Part shown: one piece after another, positions 28,364 through 37,410 of the stretch | How positions within the stretch are numbered: position 1 is the first letter of the stretch | How the letters are laid out: each line of letters starts with the position of its first letter | Assembly (NCBI GenBank): GCA_021791715.1 | Contig: JAJYWB010000022.1 | Span: forward strand, 1-64,000 | DNA length: 64,000 nucleotides | Source: Planctomycetota bacterium | GTDB taxonomy: Bacteria > Planctomycetota > Planctomycetia > Isosphaerales > Isosphaeraceae | Direction of reading: 5' to 3' | The notes under the pieces: model-generated | What the model saw: the letters and a program-made list of their open reading frames with translations, nothing else | The model's database searches: none | What the model was told of the DNA's origin: nothing | Program-made: the position numbers and the translations under genes

Positions 28364-28719
28364 TTAATCCTCCCGGTCGGCGCCCCACCGAGTTAGGGCT
28401 TGCCGGGAAATCCAGCGCGAGTGGCCGCCGGATAATTCCTTGACGCTCCGGACACCGCATCCTGCTTGCTCCACTCCCCGACCGAGTATTCATTCTGCCG
28501 CGTAAAGTGGGGGAGAGCAAGAAAAATCTCGCGAAAGTTTGATGAATTGCATGCTCCAATACTTCGAAAGAAAACCAAATGCAGATCCAGTCGCGAGATT
28601 TACACCGGCCCTAACCCCAATAGAAATCGCCGGAGCTTTCGCCCCGGCGATGTTGTTTTGGGGAAACATAACGCATCGAAATGATTTCCCCACCTAAATA
28701 AATAATCGAGCCGTTTCGA
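28364..28719. other. Intergenic region between PEP-CTERM and Cys-rich protein genes
   Basis: Contains the promoter region of the PEP-CTERM gene and, at its right end, the terminator of the cysteine-rich gene. No gene is apparent. Confidence 0.5.
28626..28651 (-). terminator. Intrinsic terminator of the cysteine-rich protein gene
   Basis: ATCGCCGG and CCGGCGAT form a perfect 8-bp stem with a 10-base loop. On the minus strand a T-rich tail (TTTCTATT) follows. The plus-strand side is also fairly T-rich (GTTGTTTT). Confidence 0.6.
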
Positions 28720-29607
28720 TCAGGGCTTGGGCAACGTGGGCGCGGGAGTCGCTTCGAGCGCCTTGGCGGGATCGGCGACCTTGGGGACCGCGGGAACGGC
28801 GGGAACGGCTTCCTCAGGAGTCGCCGCGGGCGGAGGAGTCGTCGTCGCCGGGGGAGTCGTTCCCTCGGCCGCGGGAGCGGGAGCGGGAGGAGGCGTCGAA
28901 GCCGCGGGCGCCGCGGGCGCGGGAGTCGCGGGAGCCGCCGACTCGCTCGAAGGAGTCGCGTTCATTTGTTCAGGAGTCGGAGACATCACCGCGGGAGCGG
29001 GAACGATCGGCCCGACGACGCTCGGCTCGCCGAACATCACCGGCGTGTAGCTGCCGTAAATCGGCGGATTCACGCCGTAAGCCCCGCCGTAGCAGCCGCC
29101 GTAGAAGCCGCCGTAGCAACCGCCGCAGTAAGTCGTTCCGCAGCAGCTCGCCATCACCGGCGCCGGATTGCAAACCGAGCACCGATTCCTTCTGAAGCAG
29201 CCGAACAACCCGCCGTGATGGTGGCGTCGCGATCCGTAACATGAAGACATGCAGCTACCGTAACACGACGACGAGCAGCCGCCGTAGCACGACGAGTAGC
29301 AGCTCGAATAGCAAGCCGAATAACCCGCTCCGTAGCATGACGAATACGCGGGGCCATATCCCGGCAATACCATCGGAGCGCCCGCGGGCGCCGTCAATTC
29401 GGTCGCCGAATACGTTTGTCCCGAAGAGTAATAACCGCCGCCGTAACACGACGAATAGCATCCCTGCCCCGAAGAAATGTACGTTCCCGTGCTGCAGCTT
29501 CCGTAGCAGCTCGAATAGCACGCGGAAACATATCCCGTGCCGCAGCATTTAGTGTGATGACAACCCAGTCCCGAAAGGGCCATCAACATCACGATCGTTC
29601 CTTGCAT
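28720..29607 (-). CDS. Cysteine-rich repeat protein (SSCYG-type repeats) with Pro/Ala-rich tail
   Basis: A 295-residue protein of highly unusual composition. Residues about 16-185 contain dense repeats such as YSSCYG, GCYSSCYGG and SSCYGSC; nearly every sixth residue is Cys, with Tyr, Gly and Ser filling. Around 135-150 is a basic stretch SRRHHHGGLFGCFRRNRC. Residues about 205-295 are Ala/Pro/Thr-rich without Cys. The N-terminus MQGTIVMLMALSGLGC is hydrophobic and may be an atypical lipoprotein signal. The ATG at 29607 lies 7 bases after GGAGG. A cross-linked surface or spore-coat-like structural role is an inference from composition; planctomycete walls are known to contain cysteine-rich proteins. 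Confidence 0.75.
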   Translation of the reverse strand: MQGTIVMLMALSGLGCHHTKCCGTGYVSACYSSCYGSCSTGTYISSGQGCYSSCYGGGYYSSGQTYSATELTAPAGAPMVLPGYGPAYSSCYGAGYSACYSSCYSSCYGGCSSSCYGSCMSSCYGSRRHHHGGLFGCFRRNRCSVCNPAPVMASCCGTTYCGGCYGGFYGGCYGGAYGVNPPIYGSYTPVMFGEPSVVGPIVPAPAVMSPTPEQMNATPSSESAAPATPAPAAPAASTPPPAPAPAAEGTTPPATTTPPPAATPEEAVPAVPAVPKVADPAKALEATPAPTLPKP

Positions 29608-30201
29608 GTCAATACCTCCAAGATGCGATTCGCGTTAATCGACAGAAATCCCCAGACAGACGCCTCGCTCGCTCGAATCGATGCGTTACCACCGCCTCGC
29701 GACCCGCGACGCCAATTCGTTCCACGCTCACGATGCGATTCACCGGTTTACGATATGTAATCCGCGCGAGCCGCAAATTCCACTCAGATACCGCAAATTC
29801 TACCACACGACTCAAGCGAATGACAACCAATTTGATAAAATGGCGAAAATAGAGGGAGTTCGCAGCTTTTTAAGTGTTTCCAATCGAGGCTCTTGATTCG
29901 GGTTCCGAAGAATTTCCCGAACGTGAAGGACCGGATCACTTCCCGGCTTGGTGGGGTTCGATCGGTTATCCGAGAGCTCCGACTTATCTCCTTACCTCAA
30001 AATTCTTGCCTGAGCGTCGCTAACTAGGAACGCTGAAGGATGTTCGGCTCGATCAACCTGTTAGCGTCTCGTGGCCGCGCGTTTGATCCGGTTGGATTCC
30101 ACGATCGGTTGTCCTGGTTCAATTGTTCCAATTCGATTATCATAAGTCGGTCGCGTCGAGTGGCGAATGTCGCGTCAATTCACGAGGAATCAGGTGGTTT
30201 C
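29608..30201. other. Divergent intergenic region
   Basis: About 590 bases between the cysteine-rich gene and the HTTM operon. It should hold promoters in both directions; an AT-rich part at about 29780-29880 is the likeliest area. A frame starting at 30040 runs into the next gene but lacks a ribosome site there. Confidence 0.4.
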
Positions 30202-30849
30202 ATGGACGAGGATCGAAGCGAGTCGACCGAGCCGCATCCTTGGCCCGCGTGGGCTCGAATCATCGTATCGACGCTGATCGCGATTCAGCTCGTTTCCGTC
30301 GCGGCTGGAGCGCTCGGCGAGCCTCCGTCGTCGATCTTCGAACGTTCGATCGCCGACCTTTTCGTCCCTTATTACAACTTCACGCATCAGGGGGCGAGTT
30401 ACCGTTTTTACGCACCGATCCCGGCTGCGACCCCCGTCGTCACCGCGACCCTCAAGTATCGCGACGGACGCGAGGAAACGTTGCGGATTCCGCCTCATCA
30501 TTCGCTCACGCCCCGACTTCGATTTCAACGAAGGCTCGCGCTAGCGAATCATTTATTGAGCGACGTGAACGCTCGGCGTAGGGCGCTCGGCCTCGAAGCC
30601 CCCCGCGACCTCGCCGACGCCGATTCCCCCGCGCTCCGGAGCGTTTGGGGACGATCCTACGCGCGGAGTCTTTGTCATACTTATGGATGTTCAAGCGTAT
30701 TGATTTCGATTCAAGAACACCGTCAGCCTTATCCCCAAGAAATCGCGAACGCGCCCCGACGCCGCGGCGTGCCGCGCCTCGATCTCGCCGACGAAGCCTT
30801 CGCCTCACCCAGGATCCGAGTGGGAGAATACTCGTGCGACGAATTCTAA
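30202..30849 (+). CDS. Hypothetical membrane-anchored protein upstream of HTTM gene
   Basis: A 215-residue protein starting MDEDRSESTEPHPWPAW, with one membrane segment (about residues 17-40, IIVSTLIAIQLVSVAAGALG) and an extracytoplasmic domain containing YYNFTHQGASYRFYAPIP and TATLKYRDGREETLRIP, likely a beta-rich fold. ATG 30202 follows AGGTGG by 5 bases. It overlaps the HTTM-DCC gene by 16 bases, so the two are translationally coupled. I do not recognise a named family; the arrangement suggests an obligate partner of the HTTM protein. Confidence 0.7.
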   Translation: MDEDRSESTEPHPWPAWARIIVSTLIAIQLVSVAAGALGEPPSSIFERSIADLFVPYYNFTHQGASYRFYAPIPAATPVVTATLKYRDGREETLRIPPHHSLTPRLRFQRRLALANHLLSDVNARRRALGLEAPRDLADADSPALRSVWGRSYARSLCHTYGCSSVLISIQEHRQPYPQEIANAPRRRGVPRLDLADEAFASPRIRVGEYSCDEF

Positions 30850-32294
30850 ACGAAACCGCGGCGCTCGTCGTGCGATCTCTTCGCCAAGCCGTCGGGGCGT
30901 GGAACGCTTTCTTTCTGGTTCCCGCGGATCCGACCCCGCTCGGTCTGGTGCGACTTATTATCGGTGCGCTTTCATGCTGGAATATGATTGTGTATGGCAT
31001 GGAATTGCGATCGTTCCTGGGCTCGACGGGTTGGGCGGATCCCGTGACCGCGCGTGAATTTCTTCCCGAAGGCGCGTGGTCGTTCTGGTTTCTCGTTCCC
31101 GATTCGCTTCTTCGGCCGGTCTGGGCCGCGTGTGTTCTGATCACGTTTTGTTTCGCGATCGGTCTTTTCAGCCGAACGACCGCGATCCTGAGCTGGGCGA
31201 TTCTCGTTTCAACGGCGTATCGTGCTCCTGTGCTGTTGTATGGATTCGACCAAATCCTCGCGACGTGGGTGTTTTACCTGGCGATCACCGGAGCGAGCGG
31301 ACGCGCGGTTTCGATCGACCGTTTTCTCGAACGATATCGGCGCAATCGCCTCGACCTGGCGCGCCCTCCCGGCCCCAAAGGCTGGAGGCCCGAATCGGGT
31401 TCGCCCCGCGCGAGCGTCGCCGCCAATATCGCGATTCGACTGATTCAATTACATCTATGTATGATCTATTTGTTTGCAGGCTTATCGAAGCTGCGCGGCG
31501 AGCCGTGGTGGGACGGTTACGCCGCCGCGATGATTCTGACGACCCCCGAGTTCAGTCGCTTCGATTTAACGTGGATCGCGATCGATTATCCCGCGCTCGT
31601 CAGCCTGGCGACGCACGCGACGATCGTTCTCGAGATCGGCTACGCGGCGCTCATTTGGAACCGCAAGCTCAGGCCGTGGGTTCTGATCGCGGTCGCGGCG
31701 ATGCACGTGGGCATCGATTTAACGCTCAGCCTGACCGAATTCGCGCTGACGATGCTCGCGGCGAACATCGCGTTCGTCTCGGGTACGTGGCTGCGAAGTT
31801 TGGCGTCGGGGCGCGAACAACCCTCTGGAAAAGTGCTTTACGACGGCGTTTGTCCGAGGTGCCGAGCGACGATGTCGCTCGTATGCGCCGCCGATCCCGA
31901 TCGCGTGATCGAACCCGTCGACCTGACATCCGTCGATGTGGCTTCGATTCATCCCGAATTAACGAAGGAGGCGTGCATGGCTTCGATGCATGTCGTGAGG
32001 CGGGACGGCCGCTTGTTCGCGGGATACGACGCGGTGATGATTCTTCTCGCCTGGACCCCGCTCACGTGGCCTTTGAGCTTATTCCGATTCATTCCGGGAG
32101 TGGCCCCGCTCGGTCGCCGGGTTTATAATACAATCGCGGCGACGAGACCGCGCGACGTCCCCTGCACCGACGAGGTTTGTGGAATCCATCCGCCGGCCTC
32201 GATTCGAGGCGATTCGGCCAAGCCCGCTCGCTTGGCTCGAAACGGCGTGGAATCGGCCGCGACCGCCGCGAAAACCGGGAGAACGAAACGATGA
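30834..32294 (+). CDS. HTTM-domain membrane protein fused to DCC (DUF393) thiol-redox domain
   Basis: The 486-residue protein starts with GTG 30834, about 7 bases after GGGAG. Residues about 15-320 form an HTTM domain, the membrane core shared with vitamin K-dependent gamma-carboxylase (TPLGLVRLIIGALSCWN, RLIQLHLCMIYLFAGLSKLRGEPWWDG). Residues about 330-445 are a DCC domain starting GKVLYDGVCPRCRATMSL, where the CPRC pair is the thioredoxin-like active site. The HTTM domain may carry out carboxylation or another quinol-linked reaction, with the DCC domain handling thiol/disulfide exchange; this is inference. It is coupled to both neighbours by overlaps (16 and 4 bases). Confidence 0.85.
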   Translation: MRRILNETAALVVRSLRQAVGAWNAFFLVPADPTPLGLVRLIIGALSCWNMIVYGMELRSFLGSTGWADPVTAREFLPEGAWSFWFLVPDSLLRPVWAACVLITFCFAIGLFSRTTAILSWAILVSTAYRAPVLLYGFDQILATWVFYLAITGASGRAVSIDRFLERYRRNRLDLARPPGPKGWRPESGSPRASVAANIAIRLIQLHLCMIYLFAGLSKLRGEPWWDGYAAAMILTTPEFSRFDLTWIAIDYPALVSLATHATIVLEIGYAALIWNRKLRPWVLIAVAAMHVGIDLTLSLTEFALTMLAANIAFVSGTWLRSLASGREQPSGKVLYDGVCPRCRATMSLVCAADPDRVIEPVDLTSVDVASIHPELTKEACMASMHVVRRDGRLFAGYDAVMILLAWTPLTWPLSLFRFIPGVAPLGRRVYNTIAATRPRDVPCTDEVCGIHPPASIRGDSAKPARLARNGVESAATAAKTGRTKR

Positions 32295-32689
32295 TCCGCG
32301 AACCGAGCGATTCCGACCGCGATTCCGCCGCGACGACCGCCGAACTCGACGACATCGCGCGGAAAACGCCGCGTCTGTTCATCCACGAACCCGGCTGGAA
32401 AGTCGGACAAAAGACCGACGCCTCGCGTGAGTTTTGTTACATGATCGCGCCCGGCGATACGTGGCATCATCGACTTAGAGACGGTGAAATCATTGTTTCG
32501 CGAGCCGAGGAAAAGCTTTGTCTGAGGTGCGCCGCGAGGCGCGGCTTGCTTTCGTTCGAGGCCAAGAACTTACGCACGCCGATCGCGGTTGAAAACGTAC
32601 CTTTTGATGAAAATGCGTCCGATCAAGCGTTTGAACTCGCATCGATCGAAGACCCCGTCGCGCCTCCCAAATTTCGCGAATTTCTCTAA
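32291..32689 (+). CDS. Hypothetical protein, third gene of HTTM operon
   Basis: A 132-residue soluble protein whose ATG overlaps the stop of the HTTM-DCC gene (ATGA). It contains EFCYMIAPGDTWHHRLRDGEI and a CLRCAARRG segment; the two cysteines could bind a metal or be redox-active. It ends PPKFREFL. No family recognised. Translational coupling implies joint function with the HTTM-DCC protein. Confidence 0.72.
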   Translation: MIREPSDSDRDSAATTAELDDIARKTPRLFIHEPGWKVGQKTDASREFCYMIAPGDTWHHRLRDGEIIVSRAEEKLCLRCAARRGLLSFEAKNLRTPIAVENVPFDENASDQAFELASIEDPVAPPKFREFL

Positions 32690-33081
32690 CTCTTGAATCC
32701 GAAACCGCGGTCGCCATCGGCGAATCGATCGGGGATAAACGCCTCGTTCGCCGGCTCTTAGGCTTTTTAGTCGAGATTCTCTTGAAGAAGTCTCTTAATA
32801 ATCAAAGAGCTTAGTAATTCCCGCTATTTATACATGAGGATTCTTTTGTGTAAGTTGTGAGAAGCGACGGATTTCGTGCTTTTTCGGTTTTCAGCGGGTT
32901 TAGGGTTCGCGTTCGCCCTTGACTCAAGGTCGAATCGTGCGTGAGAATGAACAGTCGAGCGGTTATGTTTTGAAATCGCGTGGGGAACTTTGGCTTGACC
33001 GATCGCTTCGAGCCGATCAGGATGTCGATCTTGTAAGGAGCGTCCGCAAGGCGACGGACGTCACGCGGGGCGAGGATAACG
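32690..33081. other. Intergenic region upstream of the multihaem cytochrome gene
   Basis: About 390 bases with AT-rich sections near 32770-32850 that could be the promoter. No gene or hairpin with a clear role found. Confidence 0.4.
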
Positions 33082-34701
33082 ATGTCCCATAAGCCGATTT
33101 GGTCGATGACGGCGGTCGGATTGACCGTCGCGGTTCTCGGTTTCGTCGGTTGCGAGGCGAAGCGCGCTCAGGAACGCGAACCGGGGGCGGTCGTTCAACC
33201 CGTTCTCGCCGAGGCCGAGCCTCCCAAACAGGTCGCTCCCGATCCCAAGAAGACGACCTCGGCGAAGCCCCCCTACCCCGACGATCCGATCGCCAAGTGG
33301 CCCGATCCCACGGTATTGATCGTTTTATCGGGCGAGCTCGAGGGCTATTTGGAGCCTTGCGGCTGTACCGACGGACAAATGGGGGGGCTGGCGCGTCGAC
33401 TCGATTTGATCGAGAAATTGTCGGCTCGCAAGGCGCCGATCGCGCTCGTCGATCTCGGGACGCTCGTTAAAGATCCCGCCGCGGCTCGCGGAGGTTTGAA
33501 ACAATCGCTCGCTCGCTTCGACACGGCGCTCAAATCGCTCGCTCTGATGCGTTATTCGGCGATCGGGCTCTCGGCCGAGGATCTCAAGCTCGGCGTCGGC
33601 GAGGTTATAGGCCATTTCACGAATCTAAACGAAACCCCCACAAAAATCGTTTCGTGTAATGTATCTGTGAAAGATCAAACGGGTGACGACGCGCCGATCC
33701 AACCCTCGGTTCGACTGCGGATCGGCCAGGTTCGAATCGGCGTAACGTCCGTACTCGATCCCGCCGAACTCAAGCCGCTCGCCGACGCATCGGATTGGCT
33801 CGACGCCAAGCCGTTTAAAGAATCGCTCGCCGAGACGCTCGCCGACCTCGAAACCGACACCGACGTGCAAATTTTGCTCGTTCCCGGCAAGCCCCAATGG
33901 GCCAAAACGCTCGCGCGGGCCAATCCCGGTTTCGATATCGTCCTTGGAACTTCGGTTTACGCCGACCCCGACGCCGAGCCCGAGACGATCAACGACGGCG
34001 GCACGCTGTTGATTCGCACGGGTAAACGCGGCAAATACGTCGGCGTCGTCGGCTTGTTCGAAGATTCCGATCAAAAATTTCGTTACATGCGAATCGCGCT
34101 TAATAAAAAATACAAATTCGCCGAACCCGTTCGGCAATTGATTGAAGATTACCGTTCGCAGATGCGCGAGATCGGATTCGTCGAGGATTTTCCCAAGATC
34201 GCTCGCGCCGAGGGGGCGCCGGGTGCGACGTTCGTCGGCGCCGATACGTGTAAGAACTGCCATCCGAACACGCACGCTCGCTGGGCGCAAACCAAACACG
34301 CCGCGGCGTTCGAGGCGCTCAAGAACGATAAAGTGCGCAAAAACCTCGAATTCGACGCCGATTGCGTGAGCTGTCATACCACGGGGTTTGAATACATTTC
34401 GGGATGGCGATCGGAGACGATCACTCCCGCGCTCAAGGGGAATCAGTGCGAGAATTGCCACGGTCCGGCTTCGCGCCACGTCGAGGCGCCCGATAACGTC
34501 GAATTGCGCAAATATTTATCGAAACCCGTCGAGAACCCCGATCAAACTCGTTTTTGTCTCAGGTGTCACGACGAAGACAATTCGCCGCATTTCGACTTCA
34601 ATAAGTATTACGGTCAGATTGTTCATAAAAAGATGGATACTTACGAGGATCCGAAGGTTCACCGCGGGATCAAGCCCGCGGCGGGCGGCGGAGGCCTTTG
34701 A
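33082..34701 (+). CDS. Tetrahaem cytochrome c554-like lipoprotein with N-terminal UshA-like domain
   Basis: A 539-residue exported protein. It begins with a lipoprotein-like signal (AVLGFVGCEAK). Residues about 75-350 resemble the metallophosphoesterase/UshA-like domain often joined to multihaem cytochromes, starting LIVLSGELEGYLEPCGCTDG with a CGC motif and IALVDLGTLV. The C-terminal third has four CxxCH haem sites: CKNCH (about 390), CVSCH (428), CENCH (456) and CLRCH (492), with the spacing of cytochrome c554-family proteins. It probably moves electrons in the periplasm; the partner and whether the first domain is an active phosphatase are unknown. Confidence 0.88.
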   Translation: MSHKPIWSMTAVGLTVAVLGFVGCEAKRAQEREPGAVVQPVLAEAEPPKQVAPDPKKTTSAKPPYPDDPIAKWPDPTVLIVLSGELEGYLEPCGCTDGQMGGLARRLDLIEKLSARKAPIALVDLGTLVKDPAAARGGLKQSLARFDTALKSLALMRYSAIGLSAEDLKLGVGEVIGHFTNLNETPTKIVSCNVSVKDQTGDDAPIQPSVRLRIGQVRIGVTSVLDPAELKPLADASDWLDAKPFKESLAETLADLETDTDVQILLVPGKPQWAKTLARANPGFDIVLGTSVYADPDAEPETINDGGTLLIRTGKRGKYVGVVGLFEDSDQKFRYMRIALNKKYKFAEPVRQLIEDYRSQMREIGFVEDFPKIARAEGAPGATFVGADTCKNCHPNTHARWAQTKHAAAFEALKNDKVRKNLEFDADCVSCHTTGFEYISGWRSETITPALKGNQCENCHGPASRHVEAPDNVELRKYLSKPVENPDQTRFCLRCHDEDNSPHFDFNKYYGQIVHKKMDTYEDPKVHRGIKPAAGGGGL

Positions 34702-34728
34702 ACGATCGCTTTACTGGAGATCTCATTG

Positions 34729-35100
34729 ATGTCGAGCGCGTCCAAAGACGTCGCGGCGGGTCGGCTCGACCGATTCGTCGCCAAATACCGCCGCGATCAC
34801 AGTAACCCCGTCAATCACGTGTTGCACGTCGGCGTCGGCTGGCCGCTCGTCGCCGCGGCGGTTTTAATCGTCCCTTTCCGTCCGCTTTGGTCGCTCGCGC
34901 TCGTTGTTCTCGCATATGCGATTATGTTTACCGGCCATTTCGTGTTTGAAAAAAACACTCCGACGATCCTCAAGCACCCCGAAACCCCCTTCGTGATCGC
35001 CTGGGCGGTGATCCGCGGGATCGTCCAAGGCGCCGTCGCGCTTGTCTCGAAACCTTTCTCGGGCCTCGATCGAACGACGGAATCGAAATCCGTCAAATAA
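34729..35100 (+). CDS. DUF962/Mpo1-like membrane protein
   Basis: A 123-residue protein with the DUF962 pattern: an N-terminal DRFVAKYRRDHSNPVNHVLH with conserved Asn and His, hydrophobic segments, then GHFVFEKNTPTILKHPETP, the second His-containing block. In yeast, the relative Mpo1 is an iron-dependent dioxygenase that shortens 2-hydroxy fatty acids; bacterial function is inferred. ATG 34729 follows GGAG. It lies 27 bases after the cytochrome gene and is probably in the same transcript. Confidence 0.85.
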   Translation: MSSASKDVAAGRLDRFVAKYRRDHSNPVNHVLHVGVGWPLVAAAVLIVPFRPLWSLALVVLAYAIMFTGHFVFEKNTPTILKHPETPFVIAWAVIRGIVQGAVALVSKPFSGLDRTTESKSVK

Positions 35101-35825
35101 ATGGGGATATCGTGCGTTTTGTAAGCGAAGCTTATTGAGCGACGAATACGATTACGATATTTGTTCCGAGTGATTTTGTCGTTACGATCCGATACCACCA
35201 AGAATCGCCGTTCGGCCGATCGCGAATCGGACTGAACGATTTCAACGAAGGCGCGAGCGGTTCATTTCGCCGACGGGGCGATCTATCAACTGAGGTTTTT
35301 TGATATAGAATATACGATACTCTAAACAAAACAGTTATATCAATTTATTTATACACATCTATATTTGGAAATAACGTCTCGAAATCGACGGGATTTCAAG
35401 GCGGATTCTCAAGAGTTCATCCGGAAGCTCGATGTTATCGATCTCGGCTTGATTTTGCGGGTTTGAGTCGAATCTGCTCCGTCAATTCGATGTATTTTGC
35501 ATAAAATATTATTCAGATTATTGATTGGGAGGGCGAACCTCCCGGTGAGCCTCTTAACTTAAATCGCCCCCGAACGACGACGTACATCATGCTATAAAAA
35601 TATGTGTAACAACAAAGTTCACCGGGGTTCGCCCTCCCGTATTCGGCGTCGCCATTAGATCTCGCCGAATAGGTGGATTCATTTCCGGTTTGACTCCAAG
35701 AGATTCTTCCGCTGAGGCGCCGATCCGCCCGGCGCCCCCCCTTCACGCGTCGACCTTCTTCGTGGAAAATGAACCGCCGAAAACAATCGTAAACCGAATC
35801 GAAATTCCGTTTTGGGAGCTTCGTT
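35101..35825. other. Long intergenic region holding a palindromic dispersed element
   Basis: About 725 bases. The middle is AT-rich (about 35280-35520); the right part holds copy 1 of the palindromic element (35527-35688). No gene apparent. Confidence 0.5.
35527..35688. repeat. Palindromic dispersed element, copy 1
   Basis: The left arm (35527-35551) starts GGGAGGGCGAACCTCCCGG; its imperfect inverted copy (35617-35638) reads GTTCACCGGGGTTCGCCCTC and on. Arms enclose about 65 bases. A further conserved stretch at 35663-35688 (CGCCGAATA...TTTCCGG) matches the end of copy 2. No transposase is encoded; it resembles a REP/MITE-type element. Confidence 0.75.
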
Positions 35826-36665
35826 TTGACTTCGTCGAACTCGTTCAACTCGAATACCGCCGCGATCGACGGGCCCTTGATCGATACCCACGCGCATCTC
35901 GACGACCGTCGTCTCGCCGACGGCCTCTCCAGTGTTCTCGATCGAGCGCGCGACGCCGGAGTCGTCGCGGTCGTCGCAGTCGGCGTTTCTCACGAATCGA
36001 GCGTGCGAACCGTCGAACTCTCCGATCAAAATGCTATGATATTCGCGGCTATCGGGATCCATCCCAATCATATCGCCGAGGCCGAGCTCGGCGATTGGGA
36101 TCGCGTGGTCGAACTCGCTCGCGAACGACGACCGAAAACCGTCGCGATCGGCGAGACCGGGCTCGATCGATACTGGAAGAACACCCCCTTCGCCGATCAA
36201 GAGGCCGCTTTCGATCGCCATCTCGACCTCGCCCGCGAACTCGATCTTCCGGTCATTATCCATTGTCGTGATTGCATGAAAGACATTGTTGATCGGCTCG
36301 CGGCGCGCGCCAAGCCGATCCGCGGAATTCTTCATTCGTTCACAGGGAATTGGGAGGAGGCCCGCACGCTGCTCGATTTTGGCCTTCATATCTCGTTCGC
36401 GGGGCAGGCGACGTTCGCCAATAAAAACCTCGATTCGCTCCGCGATGCGGCGATTCTTATTCCGCTCGATCGTTTGCTCGTCGAAACCGACAGTCCCTAC
36501 CTTTCGCCGCATCCGTTCCGCGGGCGATCGAACGAGCCGGCGCGGGTTGCGGTCACCGCGGCTCGGATCGCCGAACTCCGTGGGATGAAGCCGGTTGATT
36601 TTTGCCACGCCACGACTTCGAACGCTCGCGAACTCTTTCGGCTCGACAGTTTCATGAAGTTTTGA
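35826..36665 (+). CDS. tatD: TatD family metal-dependent hydrolase (DNase), TTG start
   Basis: A 279-residue TIM-barrel amidohydrolase-fold protein. Metal-binding motifs are seen in order: LIDTHAHLDD (about residue 18), AIGETGLDRYW, VIIHCRD, RGILHSFTGNWEEA and VETDSPYLSPHPFRG. TatD proteins act as 3'-5' exonucleases or related deoxyribonucleases. I accept TTG 35826 since GGGAG lies about 9 bases upstream and no ATG occurs before the first motif. It follows the palindromic element directly and has no coupled partner. TatD-like proteins (EboB) are also ebo cluster members, but this one is 28 kb away from the Ino1/UbiA genes. Confidence 0.93.
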   Translation: MTSSNSFNSNTAAIDGPLIDTHAHLDDRRLADGLSSVLDRARDAGVVAVVAVGVSHESSVRTVELSDQNAMIFAAIGIHPNHIAEAELGDWDRVVELARERRPKTVAIGETGLDRYWKNTPFADQEAAFDRHLDLARELDLPVIIHCRDCMKDIVDRLAARAKPIRGILHSFTGNWEEARTLLDFGLHISFAGQATFANKNLDSLRDAAILIPLDRLLVETDSPYLSPHPFRGRSNEPARVAVTAARIAELRGMKPVDFCHATTSNARELFRLDSFMKF

Positions 36666-36878
36666 TGATTCGATCGCAGGGTCGCCTCGAATCGGCGTTA
36701 TAATCGCCATGACCGTTACCATCGGCGCCAACAGGATGAAGAATTCTATTAAAACTCAAGATAATCCGTTTTTTGGATCATTTTTTTGGTACAATAAGTT
36801 TGGATGAACTAGCTTTGGAATACCGGCCGAATACGACCGGATCAACAACCACGATGGACATCGCTGGAATTGGAAAAA

Positions 36879-37109
36879 ATGGAACCGAACGTGGACATTC
36901 GACCTTTGGTCGCTTTCGCCTTCAGTTGTACGCTGCTCATTCTTGGACTCGTCATCATGCTAAAAAGCGGCGGATCGTCGATCGCCTCGGTACAAGGCGT
37001 TAAACAATTCGCCTCGAATATCACCTGGACGATCCTATTAGTCTCGCTCTGCCTTATCGGCATGATCGTCGCCGGAAGGATCGCCGGTTTTCATGCGTTC
37101 ACGCGTTAG
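36879..37109 (+). CDS. Small two-helix membrane protein
   Basis: A 76-residue protein (MEPNVDIRPLVAFAFSC...) with two hydrophobic helices (about residues 8-27 and 45-66), a loop rich in Gly/Ser and a short C-terminus. A TTG at 36870 would add three residues. No family recognised. Stands alone between tatD and a repeat-rich region. Confidence 0.55.
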   Translation: MEPNVDIRPLVAFAFSCTLLILGLVIMLKSGGSSIASVQGVKQFASNITWTILLVSLCLIGMIVAGRIAGFHAFTR

Positions 37110-37232
37110 CCAGGGTTATATCAGGCGCCTACCGAGCCGGAGCACGTGGCGATTTGATTTCATGTGATACAACCACGCCGGACGGTTCGTCCTTTCGACG
37201 TATCATCGGCTTCGGCGGGTTTCCGTAAGGGC

Positions 37233-37257
37233 GAGGCGCCGTCCTAGCCGGCGCCTC
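37233..37257. repeat. GC-rich hairpin
   Basis: GAGGCGCCG and CGGCGCCTC form a perfect 9-bp stem with a 7-base loop. No T-run follows. May be part of another dispersed repeat or a weak terminator. Confidence 0.4.
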
Positions 37258-37410
37258 ATCCAAATCCAAATCACCAACCTCGCACAAACCTTTGAGAGGT
37301 TATCCGGAAAAGCTCACGAAACCCGATCGGCTCGATTTTTCCGATTTCGGCGTCAAATCGTAAATAAAATTAGCATTCCTTAAGTATCTAGATGTCGGTT
37401 TAAGCTGATT

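Noticed and set aside
35826..36665. TatD gene as the EboB member of the Ino1/UbiA cluster
   Set aside because: It is 28 kb away, separated by unrelated genes; TatD proteins are present in nearly all bacteria.
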